DNA of 64,000 nucleotides, taken from DATAXV01 sp036272915. Lineage in GTDB: Bacteria > Chloroflexota > Dormibacteria > Dormibacterales > Dormibacteraceae. Where the stretch lies: the NCBI GenBank assembly GCA_036272915.1, contig DATAXV010000018.1:1-64000 (forward strand). The letters run 5' to 3'. Position numbers and translations under genes: made by a program. The notes beneath the pieces were generated by a model. The model saw only the letters and a list, made by a program, of their open reading frames with translations, ran no database searches and was not told where the DNA came from. Numbering within the stretch: position 1 is the first letter of the stretch; every line of letters begins with the position of its first letter. Positions 23,088 to 36,494 of this stretch are shown one piece after another.

Positions 23088-23107
23088 CCGGAGCTCCGGA
23101 GGCGCTC
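23070..23107. terminator. Hairpin that contains the stop codons of two convergent genes
   Basis: GAGCGCCTC (23070-23078) pairs with GAGGCGCTC (23099-23107), with a perfect inner palindrome CCGGAGCTCCGG (23088-23099). The stem spans the uspA stop (23087) and runs into the stop of the minus-strand transporter (23106), so it probably serves both as terminator. Confidence 0.55.
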
Positions 23108-24212
23108 AGTTGGCGCTGCTGGGGGTGGCGCCGTAGAGGCGCCGCTGGAAGTGGTCGTAGATGATCCTGGCCGTCGCCGCGACGGGCACGGCGACGAACA
23201 TGCCCAGGACCCCGCCCAGGCCGAAGCCGGCGAGGAAGGCGACGATGACGACCAGGGCCGGGAGCCGGACCGCTCGCCCGACGATGCGTGGGTAGACCAC
23301 GTTCAGCGCCACGTTGCTGATGACGACGTAGGCGATCAGCACCGCCACCGCCTGCTGCCAGCTCTGCGAGAGCGCGACGATCAGGGCCGGGATCACGGCC
23401 AGGAATGGACCGAGGTAGGGGATCAGGGCGGAGATCGCGGCGAGCATGCCCAGGGCCAGGGGGTAGGGCAGCCCGATCAGCCAGACGGCGGCGCCGCAGA
23501 TCAGGCCCATGACCGACGCCACCACCAGCTGGCCGCGGATGTAGGCGTTGAGCATGGCTTTCAGCTGGTGCAGAACCGAGTCCACGTCCGACCGGTAGGC
23601 GTTGGGGGAGACGCTCCGGATGAAGCCGCGGATCTGGGGCGCGTCGAGGGACGCGAAGAAGGCGACCAGGACCATGAGCCCGACCTGGGCCAGGGTGCCC
23701 AGCGCCGCGATGCCGAAGCTGAGGGCGTTGCCGAACTGACCGAGGAGAAAGTCGCCGGCGTGACCGGACAGGGTCTGGGCCATGCTCGACAGGTCGACCG
23801 GATAGCCGAGGACCTCGAGCGGCCGGCCATGGAGGCGGGTCAGCTGGCTCTGTGCCGCCGCCGCCAGGTTGGGGGCCTGGGCCCCCAGCACCGTGACCTC
23901 CTGGGAGAAGAAGGGCACGACCAGGGTGAGGAGGCCGGCGAGGGCGATGAGGAGGACGATCAGGGTCACGAAGATGGCAAGCACCCTCGGAATCCCGACC
24001 GCGCATAGGCGGCGCACCCAGGGCCCGATCAGAAAGGCGATGAACGCGCCCAGGACGAAGGCGCCCATCTCGTCGCGGAGCAGGTAGAGGACGACCAGGA
24101 AGACGGCCATCGCGACCAGCCCGAACGCGACCTGCCGCCGTGTCGACGCCAAGCCCTCCGGCTCCGGTTCGGACCGCGTGCCCGCTTCCTGGGGTCCCTG
24201 CTGCCTCTGCAC
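23106..24212 (-). CDS. AI-2E family (PerM-type) transporter
   Basis: About 368 residues with 7-8 membrane helices, including FGLVAMAVFLVVLYLLR at the start, the SALIPYLGPFLAVIPALIVA signature and VVYPRIVGRAVRLPALVVIV near the end. The family exports autoinducer-2 in some species but also acts as Na+/H+ or unknown exporters. GTG 24212 lies 7 bases after TATCGT on the minus strand; GTG 24221 and GTG 24248 are also in frame. It converges on uspA. Confidence 0.85.
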   Translation of the reverse strand: MQRQQGPQEAGTRSEPEPEGLASTRRQVAFGLVAMAVFLVVLYLLRDEMGAFVLGAFIAFLIGPWVRRLCAVGIPRVLAIFVTLIVLLIALAGLLTLVVPFFSQEVTVLGAQAPNLAAAAQSQLTRLHGRPLEVLGYPVDLSSMAQTLSGHAGDFLLGQFGNALSFGIAALGTLAQVGLMVLVAFFASLDAPQIRGFIRSVSPNAYRSDVDSVLHQLKAMLNAYIRGQLVVASVMGLICGAAVWLIGLPYPLALGMLAAISALIPYLGPFLAVIPALIVALSQSWQQAVAVLIAYVVISNVALNVVYPRIVGRAVRLPALVVIVAFLAGFGLGGVLGMFVAVPVAATARIIYDHFQRRLYGATPSSAN

Positions 24213-24273
24213 GCTGCTCACGATACCTGCCGTGGCAGGCGGTCCCACCCGACGGTGGCGGCGCCGATGCCCG

Positions 24274-24900
24274 TCAGTCGACGGCGCGCTGATACCGGCG
24301 CTGGATCAGGTGGTGGAGAACCAGGTAGCCGACGACGAGGACGATGACCACCACGCCGACCACGTCGAGGCCGGAGTGGGCGCGGTTGAAGAGCGTCGTC
24401 CAGTTGGCGCCGACGGCACGTCCGAGGAGAAGGATGGCCAGGTTGTAGATGGCCGCGCCGATCACGGTCGCCACCACGAAGGGCCCGTAGCTCATGTCGG
24501 CGAGGCCGGCCGGGTAGGAGATGACGGTCCGGACCACGGGGAGCAGCCGACCGATGAAGATGGTGGGCGCGCCCCGGCGCCGGAAGAAGTTCTCCGCCAC
24601 CTCCAGGCGCTCCGGCGTGAGCAGCACGTAGCGGCCTACGCGTTCGACGCCCAACCGTCCGAACCGCCGCGCGATCCACCAGGCGAGGCTGGCCCCGGCG
24701 AGCGACCCGACCACGGAGGCGACCAGGGCCACCGGCAGCACGAGGTGGCCGACGCCGACCAGGAACCCCGCGCAGAGCAGGATCGCCTCGCAGGGGATGG
24801 GCACGGCGGCGCTCTCAGCGATCAGCCAGCAGAGGATGACCACGTAGAAGATGACCGCCGGCAGGCTGGTCAGCGCCTCGACGATGTGAAGCGGGTCCAT
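24274..24900 (-). CDS. DedA family integral membrane protein
   Basis: 208 residues. Hallmarks: IAESAAVPIPCEAILLCAGFLVG, GSLAGASLAWWIARRFGR, FFRRRGAPTIFIGRLLPVVRTVISYPAGLADM with the G-x3-S/T-R-x-x-P-like half, and a long C-terminal helix VVGVVVIVLVVGYLVLHHLI. DedA proteins flip undecaprenyl phosphate or other lipids. It lies 4 bases after the small coiled-coil protein gene in the gyrA downstream block. Confidence 0.9.
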   Translation of the reverse strand: MDPLHIVEALTSLPAVIFYVVILCWLIAESAAVPIPCEAILLCAGFLVGVGHLVLPVALVASVVGSLAGASLAWWIARRFGRLGVERVGRYVLLTPERLEVAENFFRRRGAPTIFIGRLLPVVRTVISYPAGLADMSYGPFVVATVIGAAIYNLAILLLGRAVGANWTTLFNRAHSGLDVVGVVVIVLVVGYLVLHHLIQRRYQRAVD

Positions 24901-24904
24901 CGCC

Positions 24905-25181
24905 TCAGCCCCTGACCCTGTCGCCGGCCCAGCGGATGAGGCCTCGGGTCAGCGGGTGGGACACCCACTTCCAGGTCAGCCGCCAGGGACGGAGCAACTC
25001 GTCCATCTCGAGGCGGTCCTCCTCGATCCTCTCCCAGGCCGCCGCCAGGTGGGTGCGCGCCTCGACCAGGTGCGCCTCCACCAGCCTCGCCCGGCGGCGA
25101 AGCGCGACGATCCTCGGCACCAGGCTGGCGGCGCCAACGACCACGAGGGCCGCCGAGGCCACCAGCATGCAGCGGCCGAGC

Positions 25182-25204
<23 letters not shown>
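24905..25204 (-). CDS. Small membrane-anchored coiled-coil protein
   Basis: 99 residues: one helix (CMLVASAALVVVGAASLVPRIVAL) and a charged coiled coil (RRRARLVEAHLVEARTHLAAAWERIEEDRLEMDELL), then an amphipathic basic end. ATG 25204 is inside the gyrA 3' end (23-base overlap) and is preceded by GAGGGA, so it is translated from the gyr transcript. No family is recognised. Confidence 0.6.
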
Positions 25205-28991
<3,787 letters not shown>

Positions 28992-28994
28992 GGC

Positions 28995-30263
28995 TTAGTC
29001 CTCGTATCTCTTGAGCACGACCACCGAGTTCTGCCCTCCGAAGCCGAAGCCGTTGGAGATGGCATATCGGATGTCCAGGCGCCTCGGCTCGTTGGGCACG
29101 TAGTCGAGGTCGCACTCCGGATCTGGCGTGCTGTAGTTGATGGTGGGGTGCACGGTCCCGTGCTGGATCGAGAGCAGGGTCGCGATCGCCTCAACTCCAC
29201 CGGCGGCACCGAGCAGGTGTCCGACCATGGACTTGGTGCTGGAGATCGCCACCCGGTGGGCGTGCTCCCCGAGGGCCAGCTTCAGTGCCTTGGTCTCGGC
29301 CCGGTCGTTGAGCTGGGTCGAGGTGCCGTGGGCGTTGACGTAGTCGACCGACTCGGGCCCGATGCCCGCATCCTCCAGCGCGAGCTGGATGGTCCGCGCC
29401 GGGGCCTCGCCCGTCTCGTCCGGAGCGACCTGATGGAAGGCGTCGTCGGTGTTGCCGTAGCCGACCACCTCGCCGTAGATCCGGGCGCCGCGCTGCACGG
29501 CGAGGTCCAGACTCTCGAGGACGAGGATGCCGGCGCCCTCCGCGGGGACGAAGCCGTCGCGGTCCTTGTCGAAGGGCCGGCTCGCGGTCTCCGGATCGTC
29601 GTTGCGGGTGGACAGCGCCTTGATCGAGTTGAAGGCGGTGACGCCGACCTGGCAGAGAGAGGCCTCGGAGCCACCCGCCAGCATCAGGTCCGCGTATCCG
29701 TGCCGGATCGCTTGGAAGGCGGTGCCGATCGCGTGGGTCGACGCCGCGCAGGCGGTGCAGATGGTGGAGTTCTGGCCCTTGAGACCGTGGGCCATCGCCA
29801 CCTGGGCGGCGGCGATGTTGGGGATGACCATGGTCACGAAGAGGGGATGGAGGCGGCCGCCGTTCAGGTACTGGTTCGACTGCTCGGTCATCATGTCGAA
29901 CCCTCCGATCCCGGTGCCCAGCTCGACGCCGCAGCGGAAGGGGTCGATCCCGGCAAGCTCGACGTCGGAGTCCTCGAGGGCCATCCTCGCCGTGATCAAC
30001 GCGAGCTGGATGAAGCGGCTGGTCCGCTGCATCGTCCGCCGGTCGAGGTAGTCGGCCGGGGCGAAGTCGTGCAGCAGACCGGCGAACTTGGTCGCGAGCC
30101 TGGTGGTATCGAACTCCGTGATCGGCGAGGCGCCGCTGCGGCCCTCCAGGAGTGAGCTCCAGAACTCGGATATGTTGTTGCCGACCGGGTTGACGGTGCC
30201 CATCCCGGTCACCACCACCCGCCGCCTCTCGTAATGCCTTCCGTTTCCGTTGCCTTCGGTCAT
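28995..30263 (-). CDS. fabF: Beta-ketoacyl-ACP synthase II (FabF)
   Basis: 422-residue condensing enzyme of type II fatty acid synthesis. The Cys-His-His triad is complete: ICTACAASTHAIG, VNAHGTSTQLND and STKSMVGHLLGAAGG, plus the C-terminal NGFGFGGQN. It extends acyl-ACP with malonyl-ACP. ATG 30263 overlaps the stop of plsX (ATGA), linking acyl chain growth to phosphatidic acid synthesis. Confidence 0.96.
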   Translation of the reverse strand: MTEGNGNGRHYERRRVVVTGMGTVNPVGNNISEFWSSLLEGRSGASPITEFDTTRLATKFAGLLHDFAPADYLDRRTMQRTSRFIQLALITARMALEDSDVELAGIDPFRCGVELGTGIGGFDMMTEQSNQYLNGGRLHPLFVTMVIPNIAAAQVAMAHGLKGQNSTICTACAASTHAIGTAFQAIRHGYADLMLAGGSEASLCQVGVTAFNSIKALSTRNDDPETASRPFDKDRDGFVPAEGAGILVLESLDLAVQRGARIYGEVVGYGNTDDAFHQVAPDETGEAPARTIQLALEDAGIGPESVDYVNAHGTSTQLNDRAETKALKLALGEHAHRVAISSTKSMVGHLLGAAGGVEAIATLLSIQHGTVHPTINYSTPDPECDLDYVPNEPRRLDIRYAISNGFGFGGQNSVVVLKRYED

Positions 30264-31240
30264 CGTCCCACCGCCTCTCGAATCCTCTCGACGAGCCCGA
30301 CCTCGACAGCCTGAGCGGCGACGCGGATGGCGTTGCGCATGGCTCGGGCGTCCGACCGGCCGTGGGCGACCACGGCCACTCCGTCGATGCCGAGCAGGGG
30401 CGCTCCACCGAACTCGCGCCAGTCCAGCCTGCCGCGTATGCGCTGGATGCCGGGCCGGATGAGGAGCCCACCGAGCTTGCCGGAGAGACTCCGCGGGATC
30501 TCCTGCCGCATGACTCCGAGAAGCATGTCGATGGACGCCTCCGCCATCTTGATTGCAACATTGCCGACGAACCCGTCGGCCACGATCACGTCCGCCGTGC
30601 CCTTGACCAGCTCCTGGGGCTCGATGTTCCCAACGAACTCGAAGCCGGTGCTGTCACGTCGGAGACGCTGATGCGTCTCCCTGACCAGGCTGTCGCCCTT
30701 CGTGTCCTCCTCGCCGTTGGCGAGCAGGCCGACCTTCGGGGCTTTGCGGCCCATGACGTCTCTGGCGTAGACGGCCGCCATCTTGGCGAACTGGACCAGG
30801 TACTCGGGCCGGGAGTCGACGTTGGCGCCGACATCCAGGAAGTAGCTCGGCCGCCCCGCCGTCGGGATCACGCTGCCGAGGGCCGGCCGCTCAACGCCGC
30901 GGATCCGGCCCTGCACCAGCAGTGAGGAGGCCATGACCGCCCCCGAGTTGCCGGCCGAGACCCAACCGTCGGCCTTCCCCTCCTTGCAGAGACGGGCACA
31001 GACGACCATCGACGCATCCCGCTTCTGACGGACCGCCTGCGCCGGGTGCTCGTCCATGCCGATCTCCTCGCTGGAGGGCACCAGCTGAAGCGAACGGTAG
31101 CTGTCGAGCAGCGGCTCCAGGCGGCTCGGCGTGCCGACCACGGTGATGTCGACGCCGAGGTCCGCCGCCGCCTGGGCGGCACCCTTCACGATCTCTTCGG
31201 GGGCATGGTCGCCACCCATGCCGTCAACGGCTATGCGCAA
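30260..31240 (-). CDS. plsX: Phosphate acyltransferase PlsX
   Basis: 326 residues with a TTG start. The N-terminus AVDGMGGDHAPEEIVKGA and the later SAGNSGAVMASSLL, GVERPALGSVIPT, DVGANVDSRPEYLVQFA and VADGFVGNVAIKMAE are diagnostic. It converts acyl-ACP to acyl-phosphate for PlsY. It begins 3 bases after the gyrB stop and overlaps fabF, forming gyrB-plsX-fabF-gyrA in one run. Confidence 0.96.
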   Translation of the reverse strand: MRIAVDGMGGDHAPEEIVKGAAQAAADLGVDITVVGTPSRLEPLLDSYRSLQLVPSSEEIGMDEHPAQAVRQKRDASMVVCARLCKEGKADGWVSAGNSGAVMASSLLVQGRIRGVERPALGSVIPTAGRPSYFLDVGANVDSRPEYLVQFAKMAAVYARDVMGRKAPKVGLLANGEEDTKGDSLVRETHQRLRRDSTGFEFVGNIEPQELVKGTADVIVADGFVGNVAIKMAEASIDMLLGVMRQEIPRSLSGKLGGLLIRPGIQRIRGRLDWREFGGAPLLGIDGVAVVAHGRSDARAMRNAIRVAAQAVEVGLVERIREAVGR

Positions 31241-31243
31241 GGC

Positions 31244-33202
31244 TCAGATGTCGAGGTTCTGGACGGTGCGGGCGTGGGCCTGGATGAACTTCTTGCGAGG
31301 TTCGACCTCGGATCCCATGAGCTTCTCGAAGACGTCGTTCACGGCGGCGGCGTCCTCGATGTCGACCCGCAGCAGCGTGCGAGTCTCCGGGTCCATGGTC
31401 GTCTCCCAGAGCTGGTCGGCGTTCATCTCGCCGAGACCCTTGAACCGGTTGATCTTCGGCTCCTTCATCGCCTTGGCCTCGCGATCGCGCTGCTCCTCGG
31501 TGTAGACCCACTTGGTGTTCTTGCCCTTGGTCAGCTTGAAGAGAGGCGGCTGGGCCATGTAGACGTGGCCGTTCTCGATCAGGGTCGGGAAGTACCGGTA
31601 GAAGAACGTCAGCAGAAGAGTTCTGATGTGAGCGCCGTCGACGTCTGCATCAGTCATGGTGACGATTCTGTGGTAGCGCAGCTTGCTGTAATCGAACCGC
31701 TCACCCACGCCGGTACCCATCGCGATGATAAGGTTGCGAATCGCCTCCGAGGTCAGCACCCGGTCGAGGCGAGCCTTCTCCACGTTGAGGATCTTGCCGC
31801 GCAGGGGCAGGATGGCCTGGGTGCGGCGATCCCGTCCGGTCTTCGCGGTCCCGCCTGCGGAGTCACCCTCGACGATGAAGAGCTCGCAGTTGCGAGGGTC
31901 CCGGTCCGAGCAGTCGGCGAGCTTGCCCGGGAGGGCGGAGCTCTCCAGAGCCGACTTGCGCTGTACGTCGCGGGCCTTGCGAGCGGCCTCCCTCGCGCGG
32001 GCGGCGGTCACCGACTTCTCGATGACCCGGCGTCCCTCCGAGGGATGCTCGTCGAGGTACTGACCGAGCGCCTCGCTGACGACGGCGGACACCTGACCCT
32101 GGACCTCGGCGTTGCCGAGCTTGGTCTTGGTCTGGCCCTCGAACTGCGGCTCCAGCAGCTTGACGCTGATCACGGCGGTCATGCCCTCGCGGACGTCCTC
32201 ACCGGTCAGGTTGGCGTCCTGCTCCTTGAGCACGCCCGCCTTGCGGGCGTAGCGGTTGAGCGCGGCGGTCAGCGCGGAGCGGAAGCCGGTGAGATGGCTG
32301 CCGCCCTCCGTCGTGTGCACGTTGTTGGCGAACGCGAGAACGTTCTCGACGTAGCTCTGGTTGTACTGGAGAGCGACCTCGATCTGCGTGGACTCGATCT
32401 CCCGGTCAACGTAGAACGGCGGCTGGTTGACGACGTCCTTGCCGCGGTTGAGGTACTTGACGAAGGAGACGATGCCTCCCTCGAAGTAGAAGGCGTAGTC
32501 GTATCCGACCTTTTCGTCCCGAAACGTGATGTTCAGACTCTTGTTGAGGAAGGCCGTCTCGCGGAGGTGACTGAGGATCACCTCCGGGTCGAGCCGGGTC
32601 TCGCCGAAGGTCTCGGAGTCCGGCCAGAACCGGATGACGGTGCCTCGACGGTCCGTCTTGCCGACGGTCTTCACCGGGTGCTCGGGCACGCCCTGCGCGT
32701 ACCGCTGGTAGTACTCCTTGCCGCCCTGGTAGACCCAGACCTCCAGCCTGGAGGAGAGCGCGTTGACGACGGACGAGCCGACGCCGTGCAGGCCGCCCGA
32801 GACCTTGTACCCGCCGCTGCCGAACTTGCCGCCGGCGTGGAGGACGGTCAGCGCCACCTCCAGCGCCGAGCGATGCTCGGTGGGGTGCATGCCGACCGGG
32901 ATGCCACGACCGTTGTCGTCGCAGGTGCAGCTGCCGTCGGCATGGAGCGTGATGATGATGTGATCGCACTCACCGGCGAGTGCCTCGTCGACGGAGTTGT
33001 CGATGAGCTCCCATACGAGATGATGCAGACCTCGGGTGTCGGTCGACCCGATGTACATGCCCGGCCTTCGCCGGACCGGCTCAAGGCCCTCCAGAACCTG
33101 AATCTGCTCGGCGCCGTACGCGACATCGGCGCCGAGGGAACGGGGCCTGGCCGAGCGACCGCTGGAGCGCGTAGACATGCCGGAATCGTGAGGACTGCTC
33201 AT
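31244..33202 (-). CDS. gyrB: DNA gyrase subunit B
   Basis: About 652 residues. The GHKL ATPase motifs are ELIDNSVDEALAG, DNGRGIPVG and the lid GGKFGSGGYKVSGGLHGVG. The Toprim domain has FIVEGDSAGGTAKTGRDRRTQAILPLRGKILNVE, DADVDGAHIRTLLLTF and the C-terminal RFKGLGEMNADQLWETTM. No intein is present, in contrast to gyrA. I chose ATG 33202, with GAGG 8 bases upstream, over GTG 33211. A TAGAAT hexamer near 33277-33282 on the minus strand is a plausible -10. Confidence 0.96.
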   Translation of the reverse strand: MSSPHDSGMSTRSSGRSARPRSLGADVAYGAEQIQVLEGLEPVRRRPGMYIGSTDTRGLHHLVWELIDNSVDEALAGECDHIIITLHADGSCTCDDNGRGIPVGMHPTEHRSALEVALTVLHAGGKFGSGGYKVSGGLHGVGSSVVNALSSRLEVWVYQGGKEYYQRYAQGVPEHPVKTVGKTDRRGTVIRFWPDSETFGETRLDPEVILSHLRETAFLNKSLNITFRDEKVGYDYAFYFEGGIVSFVKYLNRGKDVVNQPPFYVDREIESTQIEVALQYNQSYVENVLAFANNVHTTEGGSHLTGFRSALTAALNRYARKAGVLKEQDANLTGEDVREGMTAVISVKLLEPQFEGQTKTKLGNAEVQGQVSAVVSEALGQYLDEHPSEGRRVIEKSVTAARAREAARKARDVQRKSALESSALPGKLADCSDRDPRNCELFIVEGDSAGGTAKTGRDRRTQAILPLRGKILNVEKARLDRVLTSEAIRNLIIAMGTGVGERFDYSKLRYHRIVTMTDADVDGAHIRTLLLTFFYRYFPTLIENGHVYMAQPPLFKLTKGKNTKWVYTEEQRDREAKAMKEPKINRFKGLGEMNADQLWETTMDPETRTLLRVDIEDAAAVNDVFEKLMGSEVEPRKKFIQAHARTVQNLDI

Positions 33203-33320
33203 GGCCGGCACCTCGTGCTTCCCAGTGGGCTGAGACGCAGACTAAGTTGAATGGGATGCTGGATGATGCCTATATTCTACCCGAATAGGCGAACAGCTAA
33301 GGATCGCGCACGCGCGCGCG

Positions 33321-34775
33321 TCAATGAGTGTCCCCCTCCGGCAACCAGCGTAGCACGGGCCGCCGAGCGGCGCTGACCTCGTCCATGCGGTCGATGGGGA
33401 GACCATGGGGTGCGTGCCGCAGCGCTTCCGGATCCTCCCCGGCGCGCCCGACCACCGCGGCGACGGCGTCGGCGAAGGCGTCGAGCGTGGTCCTGCTCTC
33501 CGTCTCCGTCGGCTCGATCATCAGTGCCTCGGGGACGACCAGCGGGAAATACACGGTCGGCGCGTAATAGCCCTCCTCGAGCAGGCCCTTGGCGACATCG
33601 ATCGCGCGCACCCCGTGCTCGGCGGCCAGACCGCGCGCCGAGGCCACGAACTCGTGCATGCACGGGCCCTCGTGCGGCAGCTCCAGAACGCCCTCCAGGC
33701 GCTTGCGCAGATAGTTCGCGGCGAGCACCGCGTCCTCCGAGGCCTGGGCCAGGCCGTCCCCGCCCATGGCCAGGATGTAGGTGTAGGCGCGGACCAGGAC
33801 GCCGAAATTGCCCAGGAAGGTCCGAACCCGTCCGATCGAGGCGGGCCGGTCGAAGTCGAGGCGGAAGGCGCCGTCCTCGCGCTCGACGGTGGGCGTGGGC
33901 AGATGGGGCACCAGGTCGGCCTTCACGCCGACCGGACCAGCACCCGGTCCACCACCGCCATGGGGCGTGGTGAAGGTCTTGTGCAGGTTCACGTGCACCG
34001 CGTCGAAGCCCATGTCGCCGGGCCGGCAGATACCCATCAGGGCGTTGAGGTTGGCCCCGTCGTAGTAGAGCTTCCCGCCGACACCGTGGACCAGCGAGGC
34101 CGCGGTGCGGATGTCCCGCTCGAAGAGTCCCAGGGTGTTGGGGTTGGTCAGCATCAGGGCGGCGACGCGGGGTGAAAGCTTCGCCTCGAGATCGCCGAGA
34201 TCGATGCGTCCATCGGGTGCGGAACGGACCTCCGCCACCTTGAGCCCGCAGAGGGCTGCGCTGGCCGGATTCGTGCCGTGGGCGGAGTCGGGCACCAGCA
34301 CGGTGTCCCGCTGCTCTCCGCGCTCCCGATGGAAGGCCTGGATCATGCGCAGCGCCGTCCACTCGCCGTGCGCGCCGGCGGCCGGCTGAAGGCTCACCCG
34401 GTCGACGCCGGTGATCGCGGCAAGCGCCCGCTCGAGCTCCCAGAGCAGGGCCAGAGCTCCCTGGACCGTCGCCTCGTCCTGGTACGGATGCAGGTCGGCG
34501 AACCCGGGTAGGGCCGCCGCGACCTCGTTGGCGATGGGGTTGTACTTCATCGTGCAGCTGCCAAGCGGGTAGAACTGCTCCGAGACGGAGTAGTTGAGCG
34601 CGGCGAGCCGGCTGTAGTGACGCATCAGCTCGGGCTCGCTGATTCTCGGCAGCCGCGGCGACCGGCGCCGGCGCAGTCCCTCTGGGAGTGGCTCGCCCTG
34701 CCCCTTCGAACCCGCCGGTAGACGCGGCGCCGACAGGTGCGGATGGCTCTTCTCGAAGATGAGGGGCTCGGTCAT
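33321..34775 (-). CDS. gcvPB: Glycine dehydrogenase (decarboxylating) subunit 2, GcvPB
   Basis: 484 residues, the C-terminal half of the P-protein as a separate subunit. The PLP lysine is in VNLHKTFTTPHGGGGPG; LGSCTMKYNP, SAHGTNPASA and MLTNPNTLGLFE are typical. Together with GcvPA it decarboxylates glycine and loads aminomethyl onto GcvH. The ATG at 34775 overlaps the gcvPA stop (ATGA). Confidence 0.96.
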   Translation of the reverse strand: MTEPLIFEKSHPHLSAPRLPAGSKGQGEPLPEGLRRRRSPRLPRISEPELMRHYSRLAALNYSVSEQFYPLGSCTMKYNPIANEVAAALPGFADLHPYQDEATVQGALALLWELERALAAITGVDRVSLQPAAGAHGEWTALRMIQAFHRERGEQRDTVLVPDSAHGTNPASAALCGLKVAEVRSAPDGRIDLGDLEAKLSPRVAALMLTNPNTLGLFERDIRTAASLVHGVGGKLYYDGANLNALMGICRPGDMGFDAVHVNLHKTFTTPHGGGGPGAGPVGVKADLVPHLPTPTVEREDGAFRLDFDRPASIGRVRTFLGNFGVLVRAYTYILAMGGDGLAQASEDAVLAANYLRKRLEGVLELPHEGPCMHEFVASARGLAAEHGVRAIDVAKGLLEEGYYAPTVYFPLVVPEALMIEPTETESRTTLDAFADAVAAVVGRAGEDPEALRHAPHGLPIDRMDEVSAARRPVLRWLPEGDTH

Positions 34776-36076
34776 GACTGCGACATCACCTCCACCACCT
34801 GGTCGATGGCGTCGTCGTCGTTGACCTCCGTGCAGCAGAAGAGCAGCGCTCGATCGAGGTCGGGATACCAACGGCCGAGGGGCAGGCCGCCGAGGATGCC
34901 CGCCCGGTCCAGGCGCTCGAGCACCGCCACCGGGTCGGGAACCTTGACGGCGAACTCCGAGAAGAACGGGCGCTCCGAGCGGATCGCCTCGACCCCAGCC
35001 AGCGCGGTCAACCGGGACTGGAGGATGTGCGCGTTGCGGTAGCCGGCCTCGGCGACGCGACACAGGCCGTCGGGGCCGACGTAGCTGAGATACACAGCCG
35101 CGCCCAGCGCGCAGAGCGAGTGGTTGGTGCAGATGTTCGAGGTCGCCTTCTCGCGACGGATGTGCTGCTCGCGGGCGGTCAGGGTGATGACGAAGCCCCT
35201 GCGTCCCTTGCCGTCCCAGGCCTGGCCGACGAGGCGCCCGGGAAGGCGCCTGGTGAGGGAGGTTCGACAGGCGATGAACCCCAGATGGGGGCCACCGAAG
35301 CTCGGGGGCAGACCCAGCTGCTGGCCATCGCCGACGGCGATGTCGGCGTCGTACTCGCCGGGCGGTGTGATCATGCCCAGGCTGATCGGGTCGACGCACG
35401 CGATCGCGAGCGCACCCTGTCCGTGTGCCGCCTCGACCAGACCCGCGGGTTCGATCATCGAACCGAGGAGGTCCGGCTGCTGGAAGGCGACCGCCGCCGT
35501 TTCCGGTCCGATCGCCATCGATTCATCGAGCTCGACGATGTCGAAGCCACGACCGTCCGCGTAGCACCGCAGGACCTGGAGGTATTCCGGGTGAACGTAC
35601 GGAGCGACCGCGATCCGCTGACGGCCGGTATGGCTCATGGCCATGACGGCGGCTTCCGCCAGCGCGGTGGCGCCGTCGTACAGGGAGGCGTTGGCAACGT
35701 CCAGAGCGGTCAGCTCGGCGATCGCGGTCTGATATTCGAAGATCGCCTGCAGCGTCCCCTGACTCGCCTCGGGCTGATAGGGGGTGTAGGCGGTGGCGAA
35801 CTGCGGCTTGGACATGACCGCGGCCACCGACGCGGGCAGAAAGTGCCGGTAGACGCCAGCCCCGCGAAAGGTCAGCCGGTCCTCGTACACCCGGTTGCGC
35901 CCGGCAAGCGCCCGGATGCGCTGGAGGGTCTCGAACTCGGACAGACCCTCGGGTAGGTCGAGCCGCCCGAGCCTGAGCTCGGCCGGTATGTCGCGGAGAA
36001 GATCCTCAAGGGACGACGCCCCCATGGCGTCGAGCATCTGATCACGGTCCTCATCGGCGTGAACCAGATATGCCAT
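34772..36076 (-). CDS. gcvPA: Glycine dehydrogenase (decarboxylating) subunit 1, GcvPA
   Basis: 434 residues, the N-terminal half of the split P-protein, with AYTPYQPEASQGTLQAIFEYQT, NASLYDGATALAEA, FGGPHLGFIACR and REQHIRREKATSNICTN. It lies 5 bases after gcvH and is coupled to gcvPB, so the complex subunits are made together. Confidence 0.96.
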   Translation of the reverse strand: MAYLVHADEDRDQMLDAMGASSLEDLLRDIPAELRLGRLDLPEGLSEFETLQRIRALAGRNRVYEDRLTFRGAGVYRHFLPASVAAVMSKPQFATAYTPYQPEASQGTLQAIFEYQTAIAELTALDVANASLYDGATALAEAAVMAMSHTGRQRIAVAPYVHPEYLQVLRCYADGRGFDIVELDESMAIGPETAAVAFQQPDLLGSMIEPAGLVEAAHGQGALAIACVDPISLGMITPPGEYDADIAVGDGQQLGLPPSFGGPHLGFIACRTSLTRRLPGRLVGQAWDGKGRRGFVITLTAREQHIRREKATSNICTNHSLCALGAAVYLSYVGPDGLCRVAEAGYRNAHILQSRLTALAGVEAIRSERPFFSEFAVKVPDPVAVLERLDRAGILGGLPLGRWYPDLDRALLFCCTEVNDDDAIDQVVEVMSQS

Positions 36077-36081
36077 CCGCG

Positions 36082-36462
36082 TCAGTTCGACCCTTCGGTG
36101 GCGACGAGAGACTGGTAGCCGGTCTCGTCAAGGAGGCCGTCCGCAGCCCCGTCCTCGACCTTGACCCGCATCAGCCAGCCCCCTCCGAACGGATCCTCGT
36201 TGATCGCCTCGGGACGGTCCTTGAGTGCCTCGTTGACGGCCAGCACGGTCCCCCCGACGGGGGCGTAGAGATCGGAGGCCGCCTTCACCGACTCGACCGA
36301 GCCGAAGGCGTCCCCCTTTCCCAGCTCCTTCCCGGGTGGCGGCAGCTCCACGTAGACGACGTCACCAAGCTCGGACTGGGCGTAGTCGGTGACCCCGATG
36401 GTGGCCACGCCCTCTTCGATGCTCACCCACTCGTGGGTCTCGGTGTAGTAGCGAGAACTCAC
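36082..36462 (-). CDS. gcvH: Glycine cleavage system H protein
   Basis: 126-residue lipoyl carrier. The lipoylated lysine is in GSVESVKAASDLYAPVGG; the flanking YTETHEWV and NEDPFGGGWLMRVK are typical. It shuttles the aminomethyl group from the P-protein to the T-protein and is reoxidized by the L-protein (lpd, not in this window). Confidence 0.96.
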   Translation of the reverse strand: MSSRYYTETHEWVSIEEGVATIGVTDYAQSELGDVVYVELPPPGKELGKGDAFGSVESVKAASDLYAPVGGTVLAVNEALKDRPEAINEDPFGGGWLMRVKVEDGAADGLLDETGYQSLVATEGSN

Positions 36463-36494
36463 TTCCGGATCTCCTCGATGCGGCGCCCCGACCC

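Noticed and set aside
31244..33202. Intein in gyrB
   Set aside because: GyrB has normal length and uninterrupted ATPase and Toprim motifs.
31046..33250. 734-codon open frame on the plus strand
   Set aside because: Antisense to gyrB; composition bias only.
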